Below, one piece after another: positions 11,771 through 25,273 of a stretch of 64,000 bases of DNA (position 1 is its first letter; every line of letters starts with the position of its first letter). Below the pieces are notes generated by a model. The model ran no database searches. It had not been told where the DNA came from and was given only the letters and a program-made list of their open reading frames with translations. The DNA lies in assembly GCA_022695795.1 (NCBI GenBank), contig MU404063.1, positions 558,001 to 622,000 of the forward strand. The letters run 5' to 3'. Source of the stretch: Biscogniauxia marginata (taxonomy: Eukaryota; Ascomycota; Sordariomycetes; Xylariales; Xylariaceae). The position numbers were made by a program, and so were the translations under genes.

Positions 11771-14700
11771 GACTGTCACACGGATGGACACCTGAGAACC
11801 GCCAAGACTAGTTAGTCATATGGCAAGAAGGTCATTAGGGGTAGATACTAAGGTTGGATTCATAGGTACTAACATGCATAGGATGAGGTAAGCAACTAGG
11901 CAGTCAGATTGAGTTAAAAAGGGAAGAGGATTCTTGGCAGACCTCTTCTATGAACTTAGACTCTTAAGTCCCTTGAGACCAAAGAAAATTATTAGTCGAA
12001 ATTGAATCATTATTCCAAGCTCACTAGCCCTTCTCACAGTGACAATATCGTAGTTCTACACTGCGAGCTTTTATAATAAGAATTCAAAACAGCCCGGGCT
12101 TGGTACATCAAAGAGATTATTAAATATTAACCCGAAATATGACGGGTATTATAAACAATCAACTTAACGAAGGCATACTTATATAGGTGAAGTGAAGGTC
12201 CAACGCTCACAAAGCCACAGAGGTACATGTCTCTGAGAGGTAATCTCGTTTTAGAGGCTTTACAGATGACGCAATGCACGCTATATATTTGGATGAGACA
12301 AATAGATATAATCAGTGTCTTGAGAAATTCTCTGAATCTAGCCAACAGCGTGGTACGTAATTTGATGTTAGACGGCATATCTTTAGTAGTTTCTAAGACG
12401 TCGACCAAAGTATGATTTCTCCTTATTTTATCTTGTAAAATATCAAACAGTAGTTAATGACTTATAAGAAGTTCCAAGGAATGGTTTAATCTGTGAAAGT
12501 GCTGTCACTTATCTTGTGTTAAAGAAGGCAACTTCTACGCGAGTAGACTAGCAGCGTGTCTCAAGTATACATCCTTAAAATTGTATAAAACTTATATTCT
12601 GAATAATATTTCTATAAAAAAAAAACCTACTTAATCATGTATTTATTAATGCATTAATACATAGCTGGTATGGGAAAAGGAAACTAAGGGACCAGGTTAA
12701 CTGACTTTCCCATATATCGTTTAAGTATATAAGCGTACACCTAGATTAAACCAATATTAAAGCCTTTATAAGCACCATATCTGTAAATTTGATACAGCGC
12801 AAAAGGGTTTTTTTTTTAAAAAAGGGGTTTTTTTTAGATTTCTTTTTTGGATAATATTAGATATTCTGGCTTTCGTGATTTTAACCACAGGGACATATAG
12901 TTCTGTATGGTATTGAAGTAGATTTGGGGATCGCCCGTTACCTCACCTTTGGCTCGAGACAGACAGATAATGTTTAAACGAGTAACAACTGATATGTAGC
13001 GATGAGATTCTTCTGACTCATTGGAGACAAGTTTTCATAGAATTTGAAGTTGGGGTGGGATTCTTCCTTCACTATTATGTAGGTATGTTTCGCATTTCTG
13101 GTTGAGATTGGCCGCCCTTTGGGCAATCAAGGAGTGCTGTAGGTCTGTCCATCGAATCAAATATATTCCAGGTGGTTAAGTCATTTTCTAAACGTTAAAC
13201 ATAATAACAGGCGAGTCCCATTCTCTGGCAGCTCCACCCTCATTGGCATCACACCGGAGCTGCTGAGTATTGAAATACAGGGTTATGAGGCTGCTTGATT
13301 AGATGAAGAGCTATCTGAAGAGTGTAGAAGGACCTGTCCATTATATACAAGACGGCTAGGAATGCCTTGTACCTGTACCTGACAGCTACCCCCTTGACAC
13401 TTATTTCAGCACTGAGACCTATCATAGACTACTTGGTACGATTGTGCTGTCTGTAATATTCAAGCAAGATCGCCAAGATATGCACTCAGTATATCGAATA
13501 TAGAATAAGTGAGACGATAAAGGATAAGACTGGTACTACCAGTATTCGAAGAGCTAAGGTAAGTTGAACGCTTGAAGATGTTTAGTATTAAATTAAATAC
13601 TTAGACCAGCGTCATTAAACCAAAGTGACGCACAAAAAGACGGGCTTCAATTAATAATCGACAAAGACATCTCATGCTAGGATATTACATAATTATCAAT
13701 TAGGCTAGTTACTATTCGGCTTCTCATAACTAATAACGTGACCTTATATAGCGTGACTTTCACTATGCACCAAGTTCTCATGAGCCTCGTCTCTTAATAA
13801 CCGTCTTAAGGATATCTAGAGGCTCTACGCGAGGAGTGCAAAAGCGCAGTGAACGAGGCCAGCGGAACATGGAGTTTAAAAGCAACTCGGAAACTCAAAC
13901 TTGTGGCTTCTACCATTCGAGAGTCCATGAGGATCGCCCCCTTTAGTTCCGTTGCGATGGCCCGCACGGTGAGATACTCTCACACTCTAATTTGATAGAC
14001 TGCTGTGATTGACGAAATCCTGCGGGCTTAGGTGATCCATACCTATATCGATCAAGCATGGCGGATCCAGCGTTCTCGGTCCCCAAGGCATCATACTAGC
14101 TGTGCCAATAGAGAGTATTCACTACCACGAAAAAACTATATCCGGAGGCCTAAGAGTTCAACCCGTTCAGCTTCGTGAGCCTCAAACCCCTAAACGGTGA
14201 GTCAAAATTCCAGAGACACACGACCATGGCAAGTCATTAGTTCTTTGGGTTCAGGACCAGCAAGAATCCATATCCGTGGCGTTTCCCGTCCGTCCACGAA
14301 ATAAAGCTCATAATTGCTTACATTTTACTTAACTACGACATCGAAAACACGAAGGTTAATTTTCAGCCTTGGATCCTCCTGGCAATAAACTATCGAAGAC
14401 TGAGATTTGTCTTCGGATGCGAAGGCGCTCTATGTGAAGGAAATCAGCATCGAATAGTCAGCGAACTAGGTGGGAAAATACGCCGTAGGATGGATAATTT
14501 TCGATGCTCAATAAGCAGTTGCCTGACTCGTATCCTCGCCTTAACGACGGGTAATTAGTTCACCGACACAGCCGCTTACCTCTTATGTAGAGCTGGCTAC
14601 TGGTAGATCAAAAAAGCTTCTGCCTTCAGAGATTGTCACTCGCAATTTATGGCCATAGATAGATGCAGGACGATTCACATTCCAAGCACCGTGTATTCAT

Positions 14701-14778
14701 GCATGCGATCAATTCTAAATTAGATAAAACCTCGTGAGTGTAATAATGTGATGGCGTCTCTATAATAACAAGCAAAAC

Positions 14779-15994
14779 TTAGTGCTTCCACGCGACTTGG
14801 TGCAGCCACTCGCCCAGGACTTTCTGGTACGCCTCCGTTTTCAACTGCGCATCGCGGAGGGCCTCTTCCGAACCGTGGTAGGAGAGTTGCAGGCGGTCGA
14901 AACCATGAATCTGATCCGGGACCAATAGCCACCGAACGCTGCTCGTGCCGCCAGCATCGACATTCTCAAAGGCAAATCTCTCGTCGTCAAGTATGAAGTC
15001 TCCCGGCTTGCTCGCGGGCTCCGCCTGTCCGACCTTGTCTGTAGGCGCGGGCACCGGCCGCCCCGCGAACTCGCTCGCCATCCGCCACGTCTCGTGCGCG
15101 AGCATGTCTAGCTCGGCTGCGACGAAGAAGATGTGCGGCGGGAGCGTTTCGCGCGATGCGAATATTGGCGACAGTAGTGGTTCGCGTAGGTCTTGGCCGA
15201 CGGGAACGTAGGACCACTCGAACACAGGCGCAAAGGACTCCAGGAAGTCTGTCGACGAGCTGCGTTTCCCGGGGCCGAGACCGGGCTTATAGTATCGCAG
15301 CTTGAGCTTTTGATCCAGAGGGGTGGCGTGCTCCACGATGGCGTATACGGGTAGAGCAGCTGCGGGCTTAACCGTTTCCCGGATTGAAGGTAGTTGGCAT
15401 ACGCTCAGGCTCAGGCTTCCCCCTGCGGAGTATCCGCCCACTGCTATCCTTGTTTTGTCTATGGGCAGGGCCTTGTCCTCGTATGCCGCCAGCATCAGGG
15501 CCTCAACGTCGTACACCGCGGTAGGGAACGGATATTGCGGTGCCTTGCGATAGTTTAGAGCGACCACGAGGACGTTGTGCAAATTCGCAAATCGTACGTT
15601 CAACTCATTGTCATCCTCGGGTTCGCCAATGCAGAACCCGCCGCCGTGGATATTGAAGAGCGTCGGGAGCGCCTTAGAAGAACTCTGGTCATATGCCTTG
15701 GGTAAATATATGCTGCAACCGCCACCTTCTGTTAGAGATCCCCGCAATGCACGGCCGTAGTCTTGGGGGGTGGCTTTACCTGATAGGCAAATCCGGGCGA
15801 CAATCGTAAGTCTTCACTATGTCGGGCCTGCACTCGGGAGGGTAGAAGTACGAATGCAATTGCATCACTTGTCGAATCGTGCCGAGAGCGCCCTTCAGCG
15901 TATACGCAACAGCCCCGGTGGAGAGTCGGCTCAACAGAGGGAGGGCTTTTTGCGTGTCATCGCCATCCTGGGCACCTGTGGTATTATCGGTCAT
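14779..15994 (-). CDS. Alpha/beta hydrolase fold-3 (HSL family) esterase
   Basis: Two exons, 15780-15994 and 14779-15712, giving 382 residues, normal for fungal HSL-type hydrolases. The 67-nt intron starts GTAAAG; the acceptor TTGCAG at 15713 was chosen over a nearer CAG because only it restores the strand before the oxyanion hole (residues reading PDLPIS-IYLPK). The full hallmark set is present: HGGGF from H94 (oxyanion hole), GYSAGG with nucleophile Ser167, ELD with Asp274 and IHGFD with His341. It should hydrolyse carboxyl esters; many fungal relatives deacetylate or open lactones of secondary metabolites. There is no signal peptide, so it is probably cytosolic. It lies upstream of the ABC exporter, but over 2 kb away, so a joint role is only possible. 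Confidence 0.85.
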
Positions 15995-18185
15995 GGTAAG
16001 ACGTGCTTGATGATATGCACGACAAGGTGGGCTGGTCTCTGTGCAGTTCTTTGAAGTGGAAGTCGCAAGTAAATATATATCAGAGTTATGCTGCCCGAGC
16101 TTTATATATACGTAGCGTTATCAATGAATGCCGGGTTTGTCCAGGGGGTTCTAGGTTCTTGTTGTTGCACGTGGCTCCCAAGTGGATGAGCAGGCTTCAA
16201 AGCCCAACGCGTACATTCAATGCTAATTAATACCCGCGCCATCCCACTGTGAGGGTAGTCCATGTGAAATTGTCCCGAGATAGTCGTTCGTACATACTAG
16301 AATACGACGGCGTCCTCTAATGTTGGGTAGCTTTGGACGAACTACCTTGGCGGTACCACCACCTCGCCCATAGTCGCAGCGGGTGTTGTACGTTTCGCCT
16401 ATATTCGGCGCTGGCGTCAAGCCCTCCTGCCTAGTTATTAGGTATGTACATGTATGAATTTCGAGACCCGGAACAAGAACCGGGTTGCATAAAATCGGAA
16501 GCGAAATTGCGAGCGGGCATGCACTGATTGGTAGTGCCACCAGTGGGCTGCACTGCGTGTAGTTGAATATGTAATGTAGGTAGGTATGTATGTATGTATA
16601 TAACACTATACATGAAGCATGAAATCAATTTGATCAGAATTTACTCGTTCTTAGTAATGTTATCCTTGATGTTATCCTTGACTTTCTGTCCCCCGCTCTC
16701 CAGATCGGCCACTATTAATTTATTGGAAGTAAGGACAACTCTTTTCTATTTTTACTATCATGTTAGCTAAAGGCTTTCACTAAGATCATTTTGCGCTCTT
16801 TTAGTCAAATCCCGTCTCGACTCAGCCTTAACCCCTCTTGCACTTCTCCAACTAACCCTCGGCAACCCATTTTTACATTGAGACTAGCGTTATGTTCATA
16901 CAACTCTATAGCCTTAAAGCCCATCAGGATTAGACGTCCCTTGATCGCCTTCAATGTGCTCACCAATGACTGAATATATATGTACCCGCTACTATTCGGG
17001 GAACGATATCATTAGGAAATATTACGGTGCTCGCCATCGCTTAGCATCCCGGGATGCTCCTTGAAGTGCCAACTACACTTGAATCTCAGAATCAAGGTTA
17101 AGGTGAAAGGGTGGGTGCTTAACTCTCATTTGTGCTTAATTGCTCGGCTTCAACCCGTGCCGAAACTACTTATAAAAAACGATAAGCCACGACTTCAAGC
17201 CACTCTCCAATGCCTACCGAACATGAAGTTCGAAGCATCACGTTCCTGGAACGGTACCTCACTTACCATCTTGGAGTTATAATGAAGGCAGAGTCTTGTG
17301 ATATACTATACTATTAGCGGTCGTCTTCCGATTCCGGTTCCGGGCAGGGATCGCGCGCAGCACAACTCACCGTCGTGTCACCATTTGCTCTCTTGGACGT
17401 CAACCGACATAAGAGCCGACTATGTACATATGATCCTGCATTACACCCGTTTCATTTTTACATGTCATTATTTGGAATGATACACGCGGCGAAGAGTTGC
17501 TTGGTAGCCACGTACGTTACATAGGTAATAAGATGTACGTATGTACAAAAGGAACAAGTCGGAACCACGGACGGGTTGCATTTATCGAATCCTTCTCTGT
17601 ATATACATATCATAGTAAAGGATATTATTCAAGAAACAACCACTTTGAGTTATAACTCAAAACCCCTGCTTCTTCGATATCTCATGCAACGATTGACTGA
17701 TATGGGAATAAACCCCTGGGGGCGACAACATACACTCACTCAGATGTTGCGATGCCTTCTCGAAGAAGAATCAGGCAACAACATTTTCTTTTCTCTTCTT
17801 TTTTTCCTATCGCACGACAAGTCTAAGGAGGTATTATGACCTGCCTGAATGAGCTTGGCCAACTCATCGCTGGCCTGCTTCTGCCCTGGATCTTCTACGC
17901 CCTTTCTTTGTTGCCTTGACGAAATAATTAAGTGCTTACTTAGTACCCAGGATGATAGCGGGATAGCACAACATCAACAAACTCCTCTACCCCTCCTAGT
18001 CGCAGGTGCTGCGTTTAACAAGTACGCGCGTCGACGATTATCTCTGAACAACTAAAGGGATGAAAATATATACTTGAGCATGCCATGCCACCTCCAATTG
18101 ACGGCCGTGTAAACCAACAAACTGACATTGCGGTTTTTCGAGTGTAAGGAAGCGTGTCGTTTGAGGCACATAACCTCTCATAATA
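15995..18185. other. Divergent intergenic region between hydrolase and ABC exporter genes
   Basis: A 2.2-kb head-to-head interval that should hold both promoters. TAGGTAGGTATG-type repeats occur near 16576-16600. On the minus strand near 17.78-18.0 kb a stop-free stretch of about 75 codons without ATG has a protein-like composition, but I could not identify it. Confidence 0.45.
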
Positions 18186-21100
18186 ATGTCATTCTCTGTC
18201 TGTTTCAACACGAATGATCAGTCGATTGGCCCCAGTATCTTTGGCTGCCGAGATGACTTCGATTTTACTGTCAGGTTTGAGGAGCTCTTTTTCTCACTCG
18301 TTCCATCAGCCATATTCGTAGTTTTTTCCCTATGGAGGATTATCGTTCTGACAAGGCGACCTGTGGTTGTGGACGCGCCAGCTCTTCTAACTACGAAACT
18401 GGTAGGCGTCTCACGTGCCCGTTGAATTCTATGAACTAAGAACTGTATCTAGGGAGCGATCATATCATACGCCTCACTAGAGCTAGCATTACTTATTTTG
18501 GTTGCTATAGAATCATTCAATGTCACTAGCATGACTATTGCTTCGTCGTCTCTAAGGCTCTTTGCTGCCCTCTCTATGATCGGACTGTCATTCTTTGACC
18601 ACGGAAGATCACCACGACCCTCCATCCTTCTCAGTGCATATCTATCATTGACGTTGCTGTTTGACGTCGCTCAAGTTCGAACTTACTGGCTGTCTTCTTC
18701 GACGAGACCCGAGGTGGCTTACACTTCCATCTTCACAGCAGCGCTCACGATCAAGGTCCTGATTATTGTACTTGAGGCTCGGCGGAAATCCAGCTGGGTA
18801 AAATGGGACTCGAAGGAACACAGCCCAGAAGAGACAAGTTCCATTTACAGCCTCGGCGTATACTTCTGGCTAAACCGTCTGTTTTTCGAAGGGTATCGTA
18901 AGCTTTTGAAAATACCCGACCTTTATCCTCTTGATAAGAACATGACCGCTGAACAACTTCATTCACGTCTTGCCCGACATTTAAATCATTCCGACTTGAA
19001 AGGTCGCAAATATGGCCTAATAAAAGCTCTATCTCGGTCGCTAGCGATCCCTCTGGTGCTTCCGATACCAGCGAGGGTCGCATTGATCGGGTTTACTTTT
19101 TGTCAACCGTTCCTCATCAGTGGCCTAATCGATTATCTTGCCCAACCCGTGAATTCCACTTCTCCTAATATTGGATATGGGTTCATTGGTGCCAGTCTTC
19201 TCATATACAGCGGAATTGCAATTTCAACAGCGTTCCACGGGTATTTCCACCATAGGATGCTCTACATGGCTCGCGGCTCCCTTGTCACGGCTATATATAC
19301 GAAAGCTACAGAGGCGCAGGCTTCTGAGGGGGACGAGAATGCATCTCTGACACTAATGAGTACCGACGTAGAGCGAGCCCAGAAAGGGTTCAGAGCTTTA
19401 CATGAGACGTGGGCCAACTTGATCGAAGTTGCAATTGCTAGTTGGTTGCTGTATCGTCAACTTGGGGCCGCTTTTGTTGCGCCCATAGTCATCGTAATCC
19501 TCTGTACCATGGGGATTTCCGTCCTAATGAAGTTCACTGGACCAGGACAAAGGCAATGGATGAATGGTGTCCAGAAGCGTGTCGGCCTTACCACAAATGT
19601 CATCGCCAATATGAAAAACCTTAAGATCTCCGGCCTCGCTTCTCCTATTGCTGATTCCGTCCAGAACCTGCGAGTAGATGAGTTGGCTGCCGGCGCTAGA
19701 TTTCAGCATTTGATTTTATATGCTGCGATTTTTGCCTACATCCCTTTACTTGGATCTCCTTTTATCACTTTTGCGATTTCCAGACGTAGCCTTGATGCAT
19801 CAAGATTATTCACCTCGTTGTCATACCTCATACTCATGACCCAGCCGCTGTCGCAGCTATTCCAAAATCTCCCCCAAATAGCCGCAGCAGTAACATGCTT
19901 AGATCGCATACAGAGCTTCTTCGAGCGTGGAACTCGCCAGGACTTCCGTACCGTATCTTCTGAACCAAAAACCGGTTCGTTGAAGAGCTCTCAATTAACG
20001 CCATCTACGGGGTTTACGGACAACATACCCGCTATCATGATTGAAAATGGGAGTTTTGGCTGGGAGATTAGCAAGATGGTCCTTACGGATATTAATATTG
20101 TCATCGCAAAGTCGTCCTTGACGATGGTCGTAGGTCCCGTCGCCTCAGGCAAGACGTCCTTTTGTAAGGCATTGCTTGGTGAAATGCCTTATTGCGAAGG
20201 AAAGGTAACGCTGAGTGAAAGTTTCTCGCGGGTGGGCTATTGTGACCAAACCCCTTTCTTGTCAAATGCAAGCATCAGAGACAACATAGTTGGCTACTCG
20301 CCATTTGACCCTGATCGATATGCCGAAGTTATCACCGCCACGATGCTTGGTATTGATTTCCGAAGTTTACTTAAATCCGACAAAACGAAGATCGGTAGTA
20401 ACGGCATCACACTATCCGGAGGCCAGAAACAGCGCGTTTCCTTAGCAAGGACATTATATTTGCAATCGGATCTTCTTATCTTCGATGATGTCTTTAGTGG
20501 TCTTGATGCAGACACTGAAGACCAGGTATTTCAACGTGTCTTCGGGCCTAGTGGCATTCTTAGACAGAGGAAGGCTGTAGTTATCTTGTGCACCCATTCT
20601 ATTCGACACCTTCCTACTGCTAACCACATCATTGCTCTTAGCACAGATGGCACAGTAGTTGAGCAAGGCAACTTTGCCGATCTTCTTGCTAATCAAAGTT
20701 ATGTCTATGGGCTAGAGATCAAGCCGTTAGCAGCAAGCGATGATGTATACACAGCGACGGTTGAGCCGAATAGCGATGCCTTCCTAGATAACCCAAATAT
20801 CTTAGAGAGGGCAACTACACTAGCTTCTCTTCCTGAAGCAGGGACCAATGCACGGCAAAGGGGAGACAATACGGTCTATATGATATACTTCAAAAGCATG
20901 GGACTGGTCTTAGTGGCATGTATATTCTTCTCCGGTGCATGCTTTGGATTCTTCTACAACTTCCCTACAGTGTGGCTCACATACTGGGCAGAGGATGCCA
21001 CGAGGCCCATTCCATTTCATCCTAGCAGATATTATCTCGGTATCTATGCTATGCTGCAAATACTCTCGCTCCTATCACTTGGTGCCCTGGGATTTCTCAT

Positions 21101-22924
21101 CTTCGTCGCCTCCGTCAGAAGATCAGGAACATCACTCCACCAGAAAGCCTTGACAACATTGTTTCACGCACCATTGCGCTTTATCACTGCTACAGATCAA
21201 GGTGTAATCATAAATCTGTTTTCCCAAGACCTAAACCTCATCGACACGGAACTCCCAAACGGCTTTTTGAACACTATTTACGCGGTTGCCATTGCACTTG
21301 GCCAAGCCGCCGTCATCGCCACCTCCTCTCCCTATCTTGTAATTGCTTATCCATTCTTAGTTGCTCTACTATATGTCATCCAGAAGTTCTATCTTCGAAC
21401 GTCCAGACAATTACGATTATTAGATCTAGAAGCGAAAAGCCCATTATAGTAAGTCGCCATATCGTGCACTATTCACCTTTGCATAGATTGGTGATTGAGA
21501 TGTCCATTATACATATTATCTATTCTAATTTGGTTCCCCCTAGAATTAGGCTGACTATGCCGTATCTAGCACTCATTTCCTAGACACAACCAAGGGTATT
21601 GTGACGCTTCGCGCTTTCGGATTCGTGGAGAAGGATCGCGAGAAAAATATTCATTTGTTAGACACGTCACAACGACCGGCATATCTCCTAACCATGATAC
21701 AACAGTAAGCCAAAACCCTCGACTTGATTTCATAGACCTTTGACAAAATGGGGCCGGTCTTGGTGTCACCTACTAATCACTTTCAAATTTCAATGCGATA
21801 TAGGTGGCTTACACTCGTTCTCAACTTTGTTGTTGCCCTTATCGCTGTCATACTTATAACCCTCGCAACACAACTTCGCTCTAACTCTGGCTTCACCGGG
21901 GCTTCTCTTGTCACTCTCATGGGGTTTGGGGAAATGCTTTCCGCTATCGTAGTATTCTATACACTTCTCGAAACCTCCATTGGGGCCATTACTCGCCTCA
22001 AGTCCTTCGACGAGACTGTCAAAACTGAGGATCGAGACGAAGAAGATATCATCCCTCCGGACGAGTGGCCACAAAGGGGTGAGATTATACTGAATGGTGT
22101 TTCGGCTAGTTATAGGTAAATATGTCCTTTCTCATAGCCCTTTCGCATAGGCTAACTCGATATGCATTAGTAATGAGGAAGAAGGTGAAGAGCCCAACCT
22201 AGCGCTCAAGCAAATCCATCTTTCCATACAACCGGGCGAAAAGGTAGCCGTCTGTGGACGCACAGGGAGCGGCAAGTCCTCGCTCATCGCTCTTCTACTT
22301 AAGCTGCTAGAGCCCTCGACGCAGACCCCGGACGCCGTGTACATTGACAACACGGCGCTCCGCCGCATCGACCGGTCGACGCTGCGGCGGCGCCTCATCT
22401 GCATCCCGCAAGACGCTGTCTTTCTTCCCGACGGCTCGACATTCCAGGAGAACCTCGACCCGTTCCGCGTCGCGGCGCCTGAGGACGCGCGGTCCGTGCT
22501 CGAGGCCGTCGGCCTCTGGCCCTTCGTCGCCGAGCGCGGCGGTCTCGGCACCGGCATGACGGCTAGCACCCTGAGCCAGGGCCAACGACAGCTCTTCTCG
22601 CTTGCCCGCGCCGTGCTGCGCCGGCGTGTCCGCGCGCGCAGCCTGGGGCTCGGCGGAGGGGGTTCCGAGGGTGGCGTCCTGCTCCTCGATGAGGTCAGCT
22701 CTGGAGTGGACCGTGCCACAGAGAAGGCTATGCAGGAGGTTATTCGCACCGAGTTCAGGGAGTACACCGTCCTGGCTGTGAGCCACCACCTCGACATGAT
22801 CATGGACTTCGACCGCGTCGTGGTCATGGACAACGGCGAGGTCGTCGAGGTTGGGAAGCCGGCTGTCTTGGCGGATGACCCTAGGACTAGATTTGGGGAG
22901 CTGTATAGTGTCGGAGGAAAGTAA
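18186..22924 (+). CDS. ABCC-type full ABC transporter (multidrug/metabolite exporter)
   Basis: Five exons (18186-18401, 18453-21448, 21570-21704, 21804-22115, 22171-22924) encode 1470 residues, the standard length for fungal ABCC exporters. The N-terminal membrane domain begins with a short exon of the usual type containing GCRDDFDF. The first nucleotide-binding domain has Walker A GPVASGKTS near residue 632, signature LSGGQKQR near 726 and Walker B LLIFDD near 745; the Asp after Walker B where Glu is usual suggests a weak first ATP site, common in this family. The second domain has GRTGSGKSS near 1249, LSQGQRQ near 1354 and LLLDE near 1391. It should sit in the plasma or vacuolar membrane and pump out organic anions, drugs or metabolites. 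The last exon becomes strikingly GC-rich from about 22320. All four joins keep frame. Confidence 0.93.
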
Positions 22925-25273
22925 GGGGTTAAAGAGAGGTAGAGGGCGGGGCAGAGCGTGGTAAGTCGCATGAGGAAACGCGACAGCCGGCGTTGATGTG
23001 TAGGAGCCTCAGTTGGAATTAACAATAGTAACATTCATACTATTCTCAAATCAGTAGGGTTATACGGTATGTCTTTAAGCATAATTTAACATGCCGAAGA
23101 AATGGCCCAACTGTTATTTTCTACACCTGGTCTCTTTAGATCCATTGCGTATTGTAATTAAACCACTTCTAGATAACTATAAATTTTGTTTATATAATCT
23201 AATATTGATTTACTTTCACCCTACTCCACTCCTCGTAGTCAACTTCCACCACCCCTAAACGTCGGGGGCTGAGAGTAGCTAATATTTTTATACACCCCTA
23301 ACATGATAATCCTTTCTTCGTAATTTCTTTTTATTAAGTTCGTATATGATTTTTATAGAATGAGGCCTACATTAATTGAATTATTACGCTTACGTTACTC
23401 CCTAGTCTATTACAAGTACATCATGTGTAGGATTATAGAGTGCAAGTTAACACCCGTGGCTACGAACCTCCTTAATTGCGACCTACCAGTTTCCCAGTTT
23501 AAAACTCAAAAGAATACTATCTCTAAGATTAAGCAGCTAAATCAAGATCTTCTGAGGAAAATTCCTGGACAAGGGAATTTTAATTTCATAAAATTTGAAT
23601 TATGCCTCGTAGTCAGTCAACTTACCTACGTGCTACCAGACTCGAGAACTTGACACGCGCTTTAGTAGGAGCTTTATTTGAGTCGGACATAGTTACAAGC
23701 TTCTGTTCTTCAAGTGCTACCTATTCGAAGTCTTAACGTAGGGCTATAGCGTAATATTTACAGAGAACGCCGAAAGCAGACGAGTCACGTTTTATAGATA
23801 TGCCTACTTTTTATCATTATAATTCTAATTGATTGAAGGGCACTGGGCTATTAGAAAACACTAATTATTGCCAAAGGCAAGAAGAAAGACCATTTAGCAG
23901 AGGCCTGTAGCAAATATAGTCACGGAGGATAAAATGTTAAACTTAAAAGCTGCCAATATTGAATAGCATTAGATCGGTCTAGATATATACCATCGCCAGT
24001 CTTGGATCTGCTTCAGAATAGTTATAGGGGATAAATGGTGATGACCTAGGATCAGGAATAGCACATATAATTTAAGAAGTTTTCCTATCATATTGAGCAT
24101 GTACTTCTCACCATATATTTGTGGTTTTCCTGGGTATCTAACAGGGGTAACTTTACGATAATTAATTGGCCTAGATACCCAAAGAAACCTTCTACATCGG
24201 GCAATAACTAGGACACGACCCACCTCCATAATAACGGCAAAGCTCTGCTAACCCGCCGATAAGATGCCCGGAGTCGAAACCCGAAGAAGACCCACAACTG
24301 CTGCGCCATCTCCATAAGCTTCCGATTATTGAACACTCAGTGGCGGACTTTCTCAGCGACTTCCCCTAGACTTCTGAGGTACTTCAATATCTCAGTACAG
24401 GAGATTTAAGCGCCGTTGGAAGAGTCTCGGGGCAATGTTGATGCAAGCCTGCAGCTCCTCCCGGATCGGCGATGTCTAGGCGATCGCCGGATTTGGGCAC
24501 TGGAATTTTATCAGTGCGGAGGCCTTAATGCCCGGGGAGTACTGGCGGAGACGGGAGACCCCGTGGGTGCAGTACAAGGACGTATTCCGGCAGGCTCCGA
24601 CGGGTTAGGACGACGCCGGTGGGAAAGGGGGAGCATAATGCCGCGTCCCGTGTTGGAGCTAACCTTGCTATGTTGGCTGTCACGTTGTCGCACTACATAA
24701 CTGGCAGGATACTGCGGTATTAAAAAGACTCGACATTGGATAGGCGTAGTGCAGTTCTGCTAGCTAAGCGAAGCGGAAGCGTTATATCGACTTCACATAT
24801 TACGCGTAGGACTACCTTTGAAACATCTGACAGGTCAAATAGATAGGCAAAACTCTAACCGTCACTTTTCCGATTCGACATGTATCAACTAGTAGTTGAG
24901 GATTAGCTGCATCGTATGGCGCGCTTATACACAGGCGCCCCAACAAACTGTAATGTGAGAGGCCAACCACTCTTGAACACATTATCGTTGGACCGGACTG
25001 CGAGTATGTTTGGATTCCGCCCAAGGCAGGAACATTTACTATATATAGCCCTAACCACGTGGTGCCAGACATCTAGACATGCGGAACGATGGGCTAAGGA
25101 GCCATAGCCCCCTACAGACACGTTAAGTAATGTGACCTGAGGCGGGATGGATCATGATCTCGTTGGAGATTGGCAGTACGTTAGGTAAACAAAGAAGCAG
25201 GTGAGCTGTCAAAAGGCCGATTGCCCAGCACCTATCAGCCAGCGGCAAGTTTCTAGAGGACATGCATTAGGCA
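22925..25273. other. AT-rich intergenic region with one coding relic
   Basis: Gene-free apart from the degraded coding segment at 24378-24608. The stretch from 23.05 to 24.2 kb is strongly AT-rich; 24.4-24.65 kb is a small GC-richer island. Confidence 0.5.
24378..24608 (+). pseudogene. Degraded coding relic with in-frame stop
   Basis: One frame reads protein-like for about 76 codons, interrupted by a single TAG at 24477-24479 and ended by TAG at 24606. The part after the internal stop has many Trp, Tyr and Arg residues in a pattern unlike random DNA (AGFGHWNF, then PGEYWRRRETPWVQY). No start codon, no clear splice sites and no flanking exons are seen. The internal stop could have come from CAG by C-to-T change. 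The family is not recognised. The segment could also be a real exon whose 5' end lies after an intron ending in that CTAG. Confidence 0.35.

Larger units (their letters stand above)
10083..14778. other. 4.7-kb gene-poor stretch
   Basis: No gene recognised. It holds simple repeats near 11.2 and 11.75 kb, a 14-bp palindrome at 11664-11677, a low-complexity T/A/G tract at 12797-12850, and AT-rich DNA at 12400-12850. The part from about 13.85 to 14.65 kb is more GC-balanced but has no lasting frame. Confidence 0.5.

Noticed and set aside
12127..12415. Overlapping frames on both strands near 12.2 kb
   Set aside because: Low-complexity AT-rich DNA; neither frame has a family signature.
17785..18000. 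Stop-free minus-strand stretch of about 75 codons with a protein-like segment (EDPGQKQASDELAKLIQAG)
   Set aside because: No ATG, no convincing splice partner and no family; could be an exon relic but evidence is too thin to call.
22132..23034. 300-codon minus-strand frame under the ABC exporter
   Set aside because: Shadow of the GC-rich final exon; Arg/Ser/Pro-rich with no domain.
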